Shown here: positions 53,817 to 63,206 of the stretch, in pieces | How the letters are laid out: the number at the start of each line of letters is the position of its first letter | Position numbering within the stretch: the first letter of the stretch is position 1 | Origin: Chloroflexota bacterium | GTDB taxonomy: Bacteria; Chloroflexota; Anaerolineae; Anaerolineales; Villigracilaceae | DNA: 64,000 bases | Assembly (NCBI GenBank): GCA_021414245.1 | Contig: JAIOOU010000007.1 | Coordinates: 62,001-126,000 of the forward strand | Direction: 5' to 3' | Made by a program: the position numbers and the translations under genes | Notes under the pieces: model-generated | Databases searched by the model: none | What the model was told of the DNA's origin: nothing | The model's input: only the letters and a program-made list of their open reading frames with translations

Positions 53817-54197
53817 TTACACCTTTTGTAAAACCTGTTCCACGGCCTGCTTCAACTCGAGGAAACCGACGGGCTTTGTGAGATATTTGGACGCACCTGC
53901 CTCGAGGCCGATCTTAATGTCTCCCGGCATGCTTTTGGCGGAAACAACAATGACGGGAATCGATGCAAGCCCGGGTTCGCGACGCATAAACCGGAGAACC
54001 TCAAGACCGGAAATGTCCGGCATCATGATATCGAGGATGATCACATCCGGCTTTTCCTGTATGATCATGGGGATGGCGGGTGCACTTGAAAACATTTTCA
54101 GCACTCTAAAGCCATTCAGGCGCATCATTTCCCCGAATAATTCGGCTGCTTCCGGTTCATCTTCGATGATCATGACGGTTTTCTGCGATGTAGACAT
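53817..54197 (-). CDS. single-domain response regulator
   Basis: A 126-residue receiver. Acidic pocket VMIIEDEPEAAELF, phosphoacceptor VIILDIMMPDISG, VIVVSAKS, and KYLTKPVGFLEL with the conserved Lys. No output domain. I start at the ATG at 54197 (aaagga upstream). There is no kinase next to it; it leads the thpR-rsfS operon. Confidence 0.92.
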   Translation of the reverse strand: MSTSQKTVMIIEDEPEAAELFGEMMRLNGFRVLKMFSSAPAIPMIIQEKPDVIILDIMMPDISGLEVLRFMRREPGLASIPVIVVSAKSMPGDIKIGLEAGASKYLTKPVGFLELKQAVEQVLQKV

Positions 54198-54328
54198 TGT
54201 ATAATCCTTTGGATTAAAAATAGCATAATACAGTTGAATTGGCAAGGGACCGAAATTGAGTCCGGCGTTGTTCGGAATTTGTAAGAATATTAATCGTCCG
54301 ACAGTCTAGTACTCATATAGGAGGAACC

Positions 54329-54835
54329 ATGACAGAGTTGGATAATTTTCGCGCTGAAAAGGATGAGTTTTTTGGAAGCCATCCGCAGAGCCCCCTGAAC
54401 CGCGAGCAAAGAAAGGAATTCAAGGGATTAAACTATTTCCCTGAAGATGATTCATTGCGCCTTGAGGTAAAGGTGGAGGAATTCCCGGTCCGCGAGAGAT
54501 TTGAAATGCAAACTTCGACCGGGGACGTGCAGTCCTACGAGAAATTCGGTAAATTTTATTTTGTTGTGGATGGAGAGCAGGCTGAATTAACCATTTACCA
54601 GAGCGAGCACGGCTTCTTTATGCCCTTTGTGGATGCCCTGGCCGGGAAGGAGACATACCCGGCGGGTCGCTACCTCGAACCCGAGCCTCTGCCCGGGGGC
54701 CGTTTTCTTGTGGATTTCAACATTGCCTACAATCCCTACTGTGCCTACAATGAAATGTGGTCCTGCCCGATCACCCCGGCGGAAAACAGATTAAAGGTGG
54801 CAATCCGTGCGGGGGAAAAGCTTTTCCATGATTGA
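54329..54835 (+). CDS. DUF1684 family protein
   Basis: A 168-residue soluble protein. The family features are FRAEKDEFFGSHPQSPL at the N-terminus, GLNYFPEDDSLRL, and the C-terminal DFNIAYNPYCAYNEMWSCP, which carries the conserved Tyr/Cys residues. The function of DUF1684 is unknown, although its strands resemble a lipocalin-like barrel. A strong ribosome site (aggagga) precedes the start. Confidence 0.92.
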   Translation: MTELDNFRAEKDEFFGSHPQSPLNREQRKEFKGLNYFPEDDSLRLEVKVEEFPVRERFEMQTSTGDVQSYEKFGKFYFVVDGEQAELTIYQSEHGFFMPFVDALAGKETYPAGRYLEPEPLPGGRFLVDFNIAYNPYCAYNEMWSCPITPAENRLKVAIRAGEKLFHD

Positions 54836-54856
54836 AAAATTTCGGGAAACAGGCAT

Positions 54857-54886
54857 AAAAAATGACGGGATATCCCGTCATTTTTT
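54857..54886. terminator. bidirectional terminator
   Basis: A near-perfect palindrome (AAAAAATGACGGGA and its complement) with T run, ending DUF1684 on the plus strand. The minus-strand stop of the anti-sigma gene at 54885 lies at its edge. Confidence 0.9.
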
Positions 54887-55175
54887 ATTTTTCAATGGTA
54901 TTTTCCAATACTGCAAGCAGTGCCTCGTATTCATCGCAGCAATCCGGACACATATCGAGATGCTCCCGAACCAGGGGAGTGATCTTGCCTGCGTCTTTGG
55001 CCTGCACTTCCGTTTCGACAAACTCGTCCAGGCGGGCAAACATGTCGCCACAGGATAATTCCTCGGCCCGGGCATGTTCGAGAACGTGCAGGAATTTAAT
55101 TACGACTTCATCCTGCAATTCGGCTTGCGGGCGGAAACTATTTTTAATCCGTTTAAAAAGGGCTGAGATATTCAT
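54885..55175 (-). CDS. zinc-finger anti-sigma factor, soluble
   Basis: A 96-residue protein. Its second half is a zf-HC2-type fold with CGDMFARLDEFVE and HLDMCPDCCDEY (His and Cys ligands). There is no membrane segment, so it would act in the cytoplasm, perhaps as a redox sensor like ZAS-type proteins. It follows the sigma factor gene by 33 nt on the same strand and should be its partner. Confidence 0.82.
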   Translation of the reverse strand: MNISALFKRIKNSFRPQAELQDEVVIKFLHVLEHARAEELSCGDMFARLDEFVETEVQAKDAGKITPLVREHLDMCPDCCDEYEALLAVLENTIEK

Positions 55176-55208
55176 GCTACCAATTTGACGATTAATAAAA
55201 TATTAATC

Positions 55209-55847
55209 TTACTTTTGTTCGAAAGACATTAATAAATCCTGTGGGGTGATGTCTTCAAGGGCCAGTCGCCGTTTCAACCTTAATCGGGCATCATGCAAAA
55301 GCTTGTAGAGCGCATTCCGGTTGGTTTTCATGCGTTTGGCGGCTTCCTCCATGGGCATATCCTGCAGCCCGAGCAGGACCAATGCCTCACGCTGTTTTGG
55401 GGTGAGTTCCTCCTCCAAAATGCGGCGTACACGCACGAGCATATCAGAGCGTTCCGCCGATGTTTCCGGTGAGGCCTGGGAATCAGCAAGCAGGCCGGGC
55501 GGCGGGGGAACGTCCTCGTTTTCCGTCAGTTCATCAAGGGAGGCGTCCCGCCAGCGTTTGCGGCGAAGCTCTGTTAAGGCGATGCGGATGGCGATCTTAT
55601 GGACCCAGGTGGTAAACAGGCTGCGGCCTTCAAATGTGTCGAGCTGATCGAGGACGCGCAGGAGGGACTCCTGTGTAACCTCTTCGACCAAAGGTTGAAA
55701 AAGCGGATTATCCGAGGACAGCCAGCGGGAAAGAGCATAGGGCAGGCCCTTTTGGATGATTTCACGCAGGTCGTTCAGTGCTGCTTCATGTTTTTCGCCC
55801 GAGTCTTTAAGATCTGCAAGCCATTCTTCATTGGTGCGTGTGGTCAT
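55209..55847 (-). CDS. sigma-70 family (ECF-like) sigma factor
   Basis: A 212-residue factor. Region 2: EVTQESLLRVLDQLDTFEG and FTTWVHKIAIRIALTELRR. Region 4: LTPKQREALVLLGLQDMPMEEAA with the recognition helix KTNRNALYKLLHDARLRLK. A short acidic linker joins them. I start at the ATG at 55847; TATAAT lies 9 nt before it, suggesting a leaderless or short leader. The zinc-finger anti-sigma gene follows. Confidence 0.9.
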   Translation of the reverse strand: MTTRTNEEWLADLKDSGEKHEAALNDLREIIQKGLPYALSRWLSSDNPLFQPLVEEVTQESLLRVLDQLDTFEGRSLFTTWVHKIAIRIALTELRRKRWRDASLDELTENEDVPPPPGLLADSQASPETSAERSDMLVRVRRILEEELTPKQREALVLLGLQDMPMEEAAKRMKTNRNALYKLLHDARLRLKRRLALEDITPQDLLMSFEQK

Positions 55848-55957
55848 GATGGGGTGATTATAAGAGAAAATCAGGCCGGAATCGGAATTCTTATGAAACG
55901 CTGAGACTTTTTGATAGTCGGAAATCAAGGATTGCTGCATTCGCAAGACTCCCGTCA

Positions 55958-56629
55958 TTAATCCCCGGGCCGGCCCAGTAATTTGGCCAGCTGCGCACGG
56001 GCCGCATCATCGACGAGCGCAAGGATTTCATCCCCTTCTTCGAGGATGGTCGTTCCCCGCGGCAGAACTATTTCACCCTGGCGGATGATCCCCGATATTA
56101 CGCAGTTGTTTGGTAAAACCAGGTCTTTCAACGCATAACCCACTGCGAGCGCGGAAGGAGCGATTTTTTCCTCGACAATGGAATATTTTCCGCGCCGGAT
56201 CTTCAACATGGTCATCATATCACCCATGGACATTTCCTCCGCGGTCAGGCGCGCAAGGATTTCCGCTTGATTGAGGGAGACGTCCACCCCCATTTCCGGA
56301 GTGAACAACCAGGCGTTCTTGGAATTATTAATTCTCGCGATCACACGCGAAACATTGAACTCGAATCGTCCCAATGAAGTGATTACCAGATTGGTTTCAT
56401 CGGAACCCGTGACCGCAGCAAGGACCTGGGCTTGTTGGATGCCCGCGGTTTCCAATACCGTCGGTGAGCTTCCATCCCCATTAATGACCATGTCGTTCGG
56501 GATCTCAGCCGCCAGTTTTTTCAATACATTCGGACGCTCTTCAACGACCCGGACAGTGTGGCCGGCCTCAATCAGGAATTTTGAAAGTTGGGAGCCGGTG
56601 TTCCCACCGCCAACTACTATGACAAACAT
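55958..56629 (-). CDS. TrkA-type NAD-binding RCK protein
   Basis: A 223-residue cytosolic gating subunit of potassium transport. Rossmann start VVGGGNTGSQLSKFLIEAG, acidic ribose-binding VVEERP, and INGDGSSPTVLETAGI (TrkA-N). From about residue 135 a TrkA-C domain follows (LPNNCVISGIIRQGEIVLPRG), a known c-di-AMP binding fold in other species. The ribosome site aggagg precedes it. A second, related gene is 2 nt upstream in transcription order. Confidence 0.92.
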   Translation of the reverse strand: MFVIVVGGGNTGSQLSKFLIEAGHTVRVVEERPNVLKKLAAEIPNDMVINGDGSSPTVLETAGIQQAQVLAAVTGSDETNLVITSLGRFEFNVSRVIARINNSKNAWLFTPEMGVDVSLNQAEILARLTAEEMSMGDMMTMLKIRRGKYSIVEEKIAPSALAVGYALKDLVLPNNCVISGIIRQGEIVLPRGTTILEEGDEILALVDDAARAQLAKLLGRPGD

Positions 56630-56631
56630 AA

Positions 56632-57288
56632 TTACCTCCTTTCAATTCCAAGCATTTCCTCCAGCCGAACCATGGCTGAAGGGAGAACTGCAAGGTAGAT
56701 CGTGTCGCCCTCTTGAAACTCCGTGCCCGAAACAGGGATGAATGTCCGATCATTGCGGGTAATGGCGGTGACTGCGATTTCTCCGGCTATGTTCATTTGG
56801 GAGACTCGGACTTTATGCAAATGCGCAGGGCTTTCGATTCTTACCAGGGTTGTGCCACCATCCCTGAAGATATGCAGCACATCCAGATCTGAGTGAGTGA
56901 CAACTTCCACGATTCTTTCCGCGCCCCAGGCTGTACTGGATATTGTTGTCAACCCCAGCCGCTGATAGATTTCCGCTCGCACCGGGTCGTAAAGACGCGC
57001 CACGACCCGCGGCACATGAAAGATGTTGCGCGCGATTCGCGCAGCTACGATATTCGCATTGTCCGAGGCGCTGGCCGAAACAAAACCTTCGGTGGTTTCA
57101 ATGCCCGCTTCGATCAAAACGTTTCGATCAAAACCAAGTCCATGGACGATCTTGCCTTTGAAGTCTACGCCCAACTTTGAAAGCGCGTTGGCATCATGGT
57201 CAATGACCGTAACTTCATGCCCATGTTTAGCAAGCAACAGGCTGACTTGTGTACCAACCCGTCCGCAACCCATTATAATGATTTTCAT
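56632..57288 (-). CDS. TrkA-type NAD-binding RCK protein (second copy)
   Basis: A 218-residue paralogue of the next gene. TrkA-N with IIIMGCGRVGTQVSLLLAKHG, VIDHDANAL and VHGLGFDRNVLIEAGI; TrkA-C with VSQMNIAGEIAVTAITRNDR. Only one TrkH-like or Ktr-like channel would normally pair with it, but none is in the window. The start overlaps the ATPase stop by one base, with ggagg upstream. It probably forms a heteromeric regulator with its neighbour. Confidence 0.92.
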   Translation of the reverse strand: MKIIIMGCGRVGTQVSLLLAKHGHEVTVIDHDANALSKLGVDFKGKIVHGLGFDRNVLIEAGIETTEGFVSASASDNANIVAARIARNIFHVPRVVARLYDPVRAEIYQRLGLTTISSTAWGAERIVEVVTHSDLDVLHIFRDGGTTLVRIESPAHLHKVRVSQMNIAGEIAVTAITRNDRTFIPVSGTEFQEGDTIYLAVLPSAMVRLEEMLGIERR

Positions 57289-60116
57289 TACACAACCTCC
57301 TGAAGAGTCAACCTGGAAGGCTTTTCAGTACGATATTTTTGGATACCGCGCTTGATCAATTTGCGTACCCATTCCACCGAATAAATAACGAGTGCATTCA
57401 TCGCCAGACCGCCCCACATCCAAATGGGTAGGGAAACGTGATTGAAAACTTTGGCGAGGAATGGAATGTAGATCATACCCGTGATGCCAAGCAGTTCAAT
57501 GATAATCCCCAACCACAAATATTTGTTGCTCAACCATCCCAGTGACGAGTTGCGCATCCGGTCAGAACGGCAGGCAAGCACGTTACCGATTTGCGCAGTC
57601 ACGACACCGGCGTGATACACCGTGGTCGCCAGCAGGATCGTTTGATTGAACGGAAGTGAGAATCTCCAATTGGTAGGAATGGACAAACCAGCCAGGAATG
57701 GCAGACCAATCTCGGCGGTATGTCCGGTAAGTACAAAGACCGTTAGGAATCCCGCAAAGCATAATGCGGCTTCCATCAATCCCAGCCAGCCGAATGCGCG
57801 CCATAACAAACCGCTATCGATCAAGGGCTGGTTGCGCGGACGTGGTGGACGGTTCATCACATCCGGCTCCGGCTTTTCCATACCCAGTGCAAGTGCGGGG
57901 AACATATCTGTGCCAAGATCAATGGCAAGGATTTGGCGCACACTCAAAGCAAGAGGTATTAGTGGGAAATTTGCCTTGACTATGAAAGGCATTAATTCAG
58001 GAATATTACTTGAAAAAATATAGGTAATGAACTTGCGGATATTGTCGTATACGCCGCGTCCCTCTTCAATGGCAGTCGTAATCGCGCCGAAATCGTCTTG
58101 AGTCAAAATAATATCCGCGGCTTCTTTGGCTACATCTGTGCCAACGATGCCCATTGAAATACCCACGTCCGCTTTGCGCAGAGCAGGTGCGTCGTTCACT
58201 CCATCACCCGTGACCGCCACTACTTCGCCGCGTTGTTGAAAGGCAGAGACGAGTCGCATTTTATGTTCGGGAGCCATGCGGGCAAACAACACTTCTTTAT
58301 CCAGAAGTTCCTGCAAGGCAACATCGGATAACTCATCCAACTCTGCACCTGTCAGGATGATCGAGTTCTTTGTAGTCAACATCCCAACACGCCGTGCGAG
58401 CGATTCTGCCGTCAAACCATAATCGCCGGTAATCATCACAATGCGGATATTTGCCTGCCTGCATGTTTGAATTGCTTTTTCAACTTGCGGTCGCGGCGGG
58501 TCCATCATCGCCATCAAACCCATGAAGGTCAATTCGCATTCAATATTTTCTGAAGTGTACGAGCCCGAACGGGGAGGTAAATCCCGCCGCGCCAATGCCA
58601 GCACGCGCAATGCGCCGCGCGCATAATCGTCATTGACGTTGAGAATCTCAGTACGCAGTTCATTCGTTAATGTGACAGCCACGCCATTCATGAAAATTTT
58701 CGTGCACAGTTGCAGCACTTCACGTGGTGCGCCTTTCACGAACGCGATCTCTTGATTCGTTTCACGATGGATCGTGGTCATGCGTTTGCGCCGCGCATCA
58801 AACGGGAGTTCATGCACGCGCGGGATAATTTGATTGAGAGCAGCCTCCAGGATACCCGCTTTCATGGCAGCCACTTTCATCGCGGCTTCAGTCTGGTCGC
58901 CCAAACTCGTCCACATTGGGTGCTCCGCCGAAGGCGCATTGATGCGCGCATTATTACAACTTGCGGCAACTTCAAGCAGGCACAGCAAATCTTTTTCCCA
59001 ACTTTGTCCTTTTGGATCAGGGCTGAAACTTCCTTGTGGTTCGTAACCAACCCCAGTGACTTTGATGCGTCTGCGCGCCACCCAAATATCGCGCACCGTC
59101 ATTTGATTTTGTGTCAACGTGCCGCTCTTATCGGTGCAGATGACGGATACCAGCCCGAGCCGCTCCACCGTGGACAGTTTTTTCGCCAGCACGCCTCTTT
59201 GCGCGAGACGTTGAACTGCTACTGCCAAAGACAGCGTTAACGTGGCGACGAGTCCTTCGGGTATCACGGCAACCACAATGCCCAATGCAAGTAGAGTCAC
59301 TTCGCGGATTGGGAAACCCAGCGAAAAATATCCAACCGCCGCAACGATGCCGCCAATCAACAATGCCACCCAGGCACTGACTTTACTGAGCTTATTCAAT
59401 TCCTTTTGAAATGGGGTCGGTTCTTCGGCAATGGATTGGGTCAGATGGGCGATGCGTCCGAATTGAGTCATCATCCCTGTGGAGTAAACAACTGCCCGTC
59501 CAGTACCCGAAGCGATGGATGTCCCTGCGAAAATCAAATTGGGTCGATCCAGCTCACTGATCCCGGTTTGATGCGATGAGTCTGCCGTCTTGCGCGCGGG
59601 AATTGCTTCGCCGGTTAGTGTCGCATTATTGGTTCTTAATCCGTATTCTTCGATGACACGCGCATCGGCGGGGATGTTATCACCCTCTGCCAACACCAAC
59701 ACATCACCGGGCACGATGCTGCTGGACGGGATATAATTTTCCACGCCCTCGCGGACCACGTGCGCAAACGACGGCAGAATCTCGCGCAGTTTTTCAATGG
59801 CTTGTTCAGCGCGATGTTCCCGCCAAAGCGAGAGAACCATGTTTACAACAATAATGCTCCAAATGATTCCAGCCAGAATCCATTCGCCCTGAAGCAAGGC
59901 GATCAGTCCCGCGATCATCAAGACCAGCGCGGGGGGATGCACGAGTTCGTGAAAAAGCTTCTCCCAGAGCGGCGTCTTCTTTTCTTGCGAGAGAAGATTA
60001 TGCCCATACAGGGAGAGGCGGGTTTCAATTTCAGCAGTTGTGAGACCCTTGGCGGAGGTTTCAAGCGCCTCATACACTTCAAGGACACGCAAACTGTAGA
60101 TCGGGGTGGTTGTCAT
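57288..60116 (-). CDS. cation-transporting P-type ATPase (P2, Na,K/H,K-like)
   Basis: A 942-residue ion pump. Actuator TLTGEAIPARKT, TM4 PEGL (VIPEGLVATLTLSL), phosphorylation site DKSGTLTQNQMTV, hinge MTGDYGLTAES and TGDGVNDAPALRKADVGISMG are intact. TM5 NIPELMPF and TM6 AIDLGTDMFPALALG align with the Na,K-ATPase alpha subunit (including both Asp of DLGTD) better than with SERCA, which points to subtype IIC-like transport of Na or K. I start at the ATG at 60116 (MTTTPIYSLRVLE). Two TrkA-type genes follow in the operon. Confidence 0.93.
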   Translation of the reverse strand: MTTTPIYSLRVLEVYEALETSAKGLTTAEIETRLSLYGHNLLSQEKKTPLWEKLFHELVHPPALVLMIAGLIALLQGEWILAGIIWSIIVVNMVLSLWREHRAEQAIEKLREILPSFAHVVREGVENYIPSSSIVPGDVLVLAEGDNIPADARVIEEYGLRTNNATLTGEAIPARKTADSSHQTGISELDRPNLIFAGTSIASGTGRAVVYSTGMMTQFGRIAHLTQSIAEEPTPFQKELNKLSKVSAWVALLIGGIVAAVGYFSLGFPIREVTLLALGIVVAVIPEGLVATLTLSLAVAVQRLAQRGVLAKKLSTVERLGLVSVICTDKSGTLTQNQMTVRDIWVARRRIKVTGVGYEPQGSFSPDPKGQSWEKDLLCLLEVAASCNNARINAPSAEHPMWTSLGDQTEAAMKVAAMKAGILEAALNQIIPRVHELPFDARRKRMTTIHRETNQEIAFVKGAPREVLQLCTKIFMNGVAVTLTNELRTEILNVNDDYARGALRVLALARRDLPPRSGSYTSENIECELTFMGLMAMMDPPRPQVEKAIQTCRQANIRIVMITGDYGLTAESLARRVGMLTTKNSIILTGAELDELSDVALQELLDKEVLFARMAPEHKMRLVSAFQQRGEVVAVTGDGVNDAPALRKADVGISMGIVGTDVAKEAADIILTQDDFGAITTAIEEGRGVYDNIRKFITYIFSSNIPELMPFIVKANFPLIPLALSVRQILAIDLGTDMFPALALGMEKPEPDVMNRPPRPRNQPLIDSGLLWRAFGWLGLMEAALCFAGFLTVFVLTGHTAEIGLPFLAGLSIPTNWRFSLPFNQTILLATTVYHAGVVTAQIGNVLACRSDRMRNSSLGWLSNKYLWLGIIIELLGITGMIYIPFLAKVFNHVSLPIWMWGGLAMNALVIYSVEWVRKLIKRGIQKYRTEKPSRLTLQEVV

Positions 60117-60134
60117 GGGACAAATAAGAAATTT

Positions 60135-60231
60135 CATGTCATTGCGAGGGCGTTCTTGCTTTTGCCCGAAGCAATCTCCAGTTACAAGGAGATTGCTTCG
60201 CCGCTAAAGAACAGCGGCGCGCAACGACATG
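60135..60231. repeat. palindromic REP/MITE-like element
   Basis: A 97-bp imperfect palindrome. The termini CATGTCATTGCG and CGCAACGACATG match at 11 of 12 positions; inside are a perfect 11-bp pair AAGCAATCTCC/GGAGATTGCTT and a CCGC/GCGG pair. It fills the gap between the APC permease stop (60234) and the ATPase start. Elements of this kind (core TCATTGCGAGG) are dispersed in several bacterial phyla. Confidence 0.75.
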
Positions 60232-60233
60232 GT

Positions 60234-62051
60234 TTACAAATCTTCCTCGCCAGGCGCAGTTTCTTTCGGACCGCCACCAATTTTCGGAGCGGGGTGATCG
60301 AGATATTGTTCCAGCAGTGAAGGTGCTTCGGGATGATCGACATGCAGGGCGTGATCATAATCACCTGCAACTGCCGGCATTTCATATCGAACAGGGCGGC
60401 GGACACCGAAAAGTTCAAAGAGACGGGTGATGCCAATCAATAGATCGTAGCGATATTCCTGCATTTTAAGAGATTGCCATTCGACAATGGAAGCCATCGC
60501 GCCTTGAACACGCGCCTTATCACGCACGATGCGATGGATTTGTTTGGGTTCACGGAAACCTAGAGGAGAGAGTAACATCATGTGTGCGGCAATTGCTAGA
60601 AGGGTGAAAGAGACTAATACCGCCCAGCCTCCTTCGCTCCACTTTCCAACAAGCTGACCAATAAACACTACAAAAGCTAGAGCAGCGGCAAATGACGCGC
60701 CAAATGCCCCCCAGGTGCGAGTTCGTCCGGTAAATGTCTCAAGAATATTCTTACGAACAGCAAGCCCCATAATCATGATTGGCATGAACACCCCGACACC
60801 ATAGAACGGGACTGCTACAGAAGTCTGCCCGCGTACAAAGAACATGATTAATACCGAAAGCCCAAAGGTAATCGTCACAGAACGCGTAAAAGTTCCACGT
60901 GGATCGCGATATACGATGGCTTCGGGAATTTCACCAATCGCCACGTCGCGCCATTCAGTAGCTTGTGCATCCTGGAATGCGGTCATGGAAGCCGCTGCCA
61001 GCATCAGCACAGCCAATATTTGATATGCCCAAAACAGAATAACGCCGCCAGGAATTTGCGAAAAGCCAATAAAAGCCAGGTTCCCAATTAACGTGCGGCC
61101 GAGCGTCCCATCGAAAACATTGAACCGAAGCGAGAAGTAGGTCAAGAAAAGAGTAGTCAATCCACCGTAGAATAGGAAGGAGGTTTGCACGAAACGACCG
61201 ACCCCGGACTTGCCACTATAGAAGCTCCATAATTTTTCCCAGCGTGGCATGTGTTTCTTGCCCCACTTTACAAGAGTCACATCTTCATTGATAAAGAATT
61301 GAACGCCATTGGAAACCGCCTCCAACCCTGTGAGTGCAACCATGCCCTTCATGGAAGCTGTCAACATGTGCAGGAACGCCTGACCCAGCGTGACGGTCGC
61401 GGCAGTTGTTTGAGCAGCTTCAGCAGTCACACCTTTCAAATGTGCGATTACCAAGCCAATTCCCATGGTTACAGTTAGCAATAGGAACACACCAAGCATA
61501 GTAAATACCACGCGGGATGACTCGCCGCGTCCGCGAATTGTCAGAAACCAGGTTATTGCTGCAAGCGTCGCGCCAATCGCGAAATGCCATATCCAGTGGG
61601 CATCATAGGCATTGATAATGGACAGGAGTTGATCACCGCCTGAAAGCGCTGAAACTACAATCGTAAGCACGTAATCCTGAATCAATGTGACAGCCACGAT
61701 CAGACTTAACGTTGGCTTGAGATAGCGCATCGAGGCCGTGTAGGAGCCGCCGCCTTCGTTGAATGGTCCAAGCGAATACATATAAAGTACGCCAAAGACA
61801 AAGTTGGCAAAAGCAATGACCGTAACCGCAATGTAGCCGTACTTTTGCAAACCATAAGGATGAAGCGCGCTCATCATTTCGCCAGTGGCATAGTAGTACG
61901 ATGTGAAATAATCCACACCGAACAAGGCAATCGCCGCCAGTACGCCGATCTGTCCAGCGCCGTGGATGTGAGCATCCTCCTGACTTTCTTTCGGCGCGGC
62001 GCGCAGAGAGATAACGATAACAACAATTAATAGAGCAATTGATAAAAACAT
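60234..62051 (-). CDS. APC-superfamily permease, KimA-like (putative potassium importer)
   Basis: A 605-residue transporter with about 12 TM segments and a cytosolic C-terminal region. The TM1 region (IALFGVDYFTSYYYATGEM) and the TM3 segment (FNEGGGSYTASMRYL, then LIQDYVLTIVVSALSGGDQLL) resemble KimA/YdaO-type transporters (consensus PQGGGAY, LVDYILTVAVSISAG). Amino-acid permease is the other possibility. The location next to TrkA proteins and an Na,K-like ATPase favours K import. In Firmicutes kimA is c-di-AMP controlled; cdaA is in this window. No riboswitch precedes it here. Confidence 0.8.
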   Translation of the reverse strand: MFLSIALLIVVIVISLRAAPKESQEDAHIHGAGQIGVLAAIALFGVDYFTSYYYATGEMMSALHPYGLQKYGYIAVTVIAFANFVFGVLYMYSLGPFNEGGGSYTASMRYLKPTLSLIVAVTLIQDYVLTIVVSALSGGDQLLSIINAYDAHWIWHFAIGATLAAITWFLTIRGRGESSRVVFTMLGVFLLLTVTMGIGLVIAHLKGVTAEAAQTTAATVTLGQAFLHMLTASMKGMVALTGLEAVSNGVQFFINEDVTLVKWGKKHMPRWEKLWSFYSGKSGVGRFVQTSFLFYGGLTTLFLTYFSLRFNVFDGTLGRTLIGNLAFIGFSQIPGGVILFWAYQILAVLMLAAASMTAFQDAQATEWRDVAIGEIPEAIVYRDPRGTFTRSVTITFGLSVLIMFFVRGQTSVAVPFYGVGVFMPIMIMGLAVRKNILETFTGRTRTWGAFGASFAAALAFVVFIGQLVGKWSEGGWAVLVSFTLLAIAAHMMLLSPLGFREPKQIHRIVRDKARVQGAMASIVEWQSLKMQEYRYDLLIGITRLFELFGVRRPVRYEMPAVAGDYDHALHVDHPEAPSLLEQYLDHPAPKIGGGPKETAPGEEDL

Positions 62052-62066
62052 GATGGCAACCTTGGG

Positions 62067-63176
62067 TTATGCATTCTCAAATGCTTGTTCTAACAGCTCA
62101 AGCAGATGAAGCAGATGCTTACGAGTGGATGGGTTAAGGCGCGTGTCCTGGCTGACCTTCATTTCCTCTTGACGAACGGCGCGCACAACAAAGGCAGGTA
62201 CAAACATGATCCGTCCCGCGGGAATGACCTCAAACTTCGTAATATCAACGCGAAGTTCCTGATCGTCGAAATACGGCAGGCTCAGGCTGAGTCCGCGGTT
62301 CAAGTTGCCGGAGTTGGCCCGCTCCTTGATGCGGGCAATGATCTCCTTTGTCTGAAAGATCGCCAGTGCACGCCCCTGATTGACCAGTTGCCCGAGCATG
62401 CCGTAACGTTTCTTGGCGTATTCTTCATCAGCTGAAATATAAGGAGCGAGTGCCACAGCAAGGAATAAGACTTCCATAAACCTTTGCATCGACTTCAAAT
62501 GTGCCCTGGCTTCTTCCACTGACTTAACCAGCAGCTCACCGTTTTGATCGAAGACCACCCATTGAGGCAGGAAGAACTTTCTTGCAAATGGGACAAACGG
62601 TACCAGGAGATCACCGCGTCCATCTTCAGTTTTCCCATCTTCAGCAATCGCATCTGTTGACGCGGTGATGGCTGATTCTGCTTCGAGAGAATCAGTTTCA
62701 GGGACAAAGGGAATCGTTTCGCCTTCATCTGCAAGTTTGTAGGTGACTGTTCGCCCTGCGGGTAACATGTTGTAAACCATGTGTGTCACAGCGGCGTGAT
62801 GCAGCAAGCTTGTTGCAACAGAGACCGCCCGGTCGGGCGATTGCTCCAGCTCGGTTAATGAATGGCGAAGTTCCTTGTAAAGCTCCACTTTGCGAAGACG
62901 GTTCATGAAACCGCCTGCTGTATACGAGCGTTGATTCTGCGGAATGGTCACCGGGGCGGGTTGATCCACGTTTTCGATCGTGCAAATGATTCGATCTGGA
63001 AGTGAAAAGCGGACTTGCGTACCGCCCTCAACAATGGCTTCAGCGATTTGTTTTCCCTGGGCTTCAAGAAATCGCTGGATGATGGCAGGTTGTGCAGAGA
63101 ACAAAGCCTGTTGGCGTTTGTATTCCTCTGCCAGGTGATCTGATAATGATGCCTGTTTTGATTTGGTTTCTGACAT
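62067..63176 (-). CDS. uncharacterised 369-residue soluble protein
   Basis: I do not recognise the family. No signal peptide or TM helix. The N-terminus is helical and charged (DHLAEEYKRQQALF), followed by a beta-rich part (QVRFSLPDRIICTIENV), an acidic linker and a C-terminal helical domain with RIMFVPAFVVRAVRQEE. It sits 15 nt upstream of the KimA-like permease and 30 nt after the next gene, so it belongs to the ion-homeostasis operon. Confidence 0.65.
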   Translation of the reverse strand: MSETKSKQASLSDHLAEEYKRQQALFSAQPAIIQRFLEAQGKQIAEAIVEGGTQVRFSLPDRIICTIENVDQPAPVTIPQNQRSYTAGGFMNRLRKVELYKELRHSLTELEQSPDRAVSVATSLLHHAAVTHMVYNMLPAGRTVTYKLADEGETIPFVPETDSLEAESAITASTDAIAEDGKTEDGRGDLLVPFVPFARKFFLPQWVVFDQNGELLVKSVEEARAHLKSMQRFMEVLFLAVALAPYISADEEYAKKRYGMLGQLVNQGRALAIFQTKEIIARIKERANSGNLNRGLSLSLPYFDDQELRVDITKFEVIPAGRIMFVPAFVVRAVRQEEMKVSQDTRLNPSTRKHLLHLLELLEQAFENA

Positions 63177-63206
63177 TCTTTACCTTTTGAAATAATGGAT
63201 TTGATC

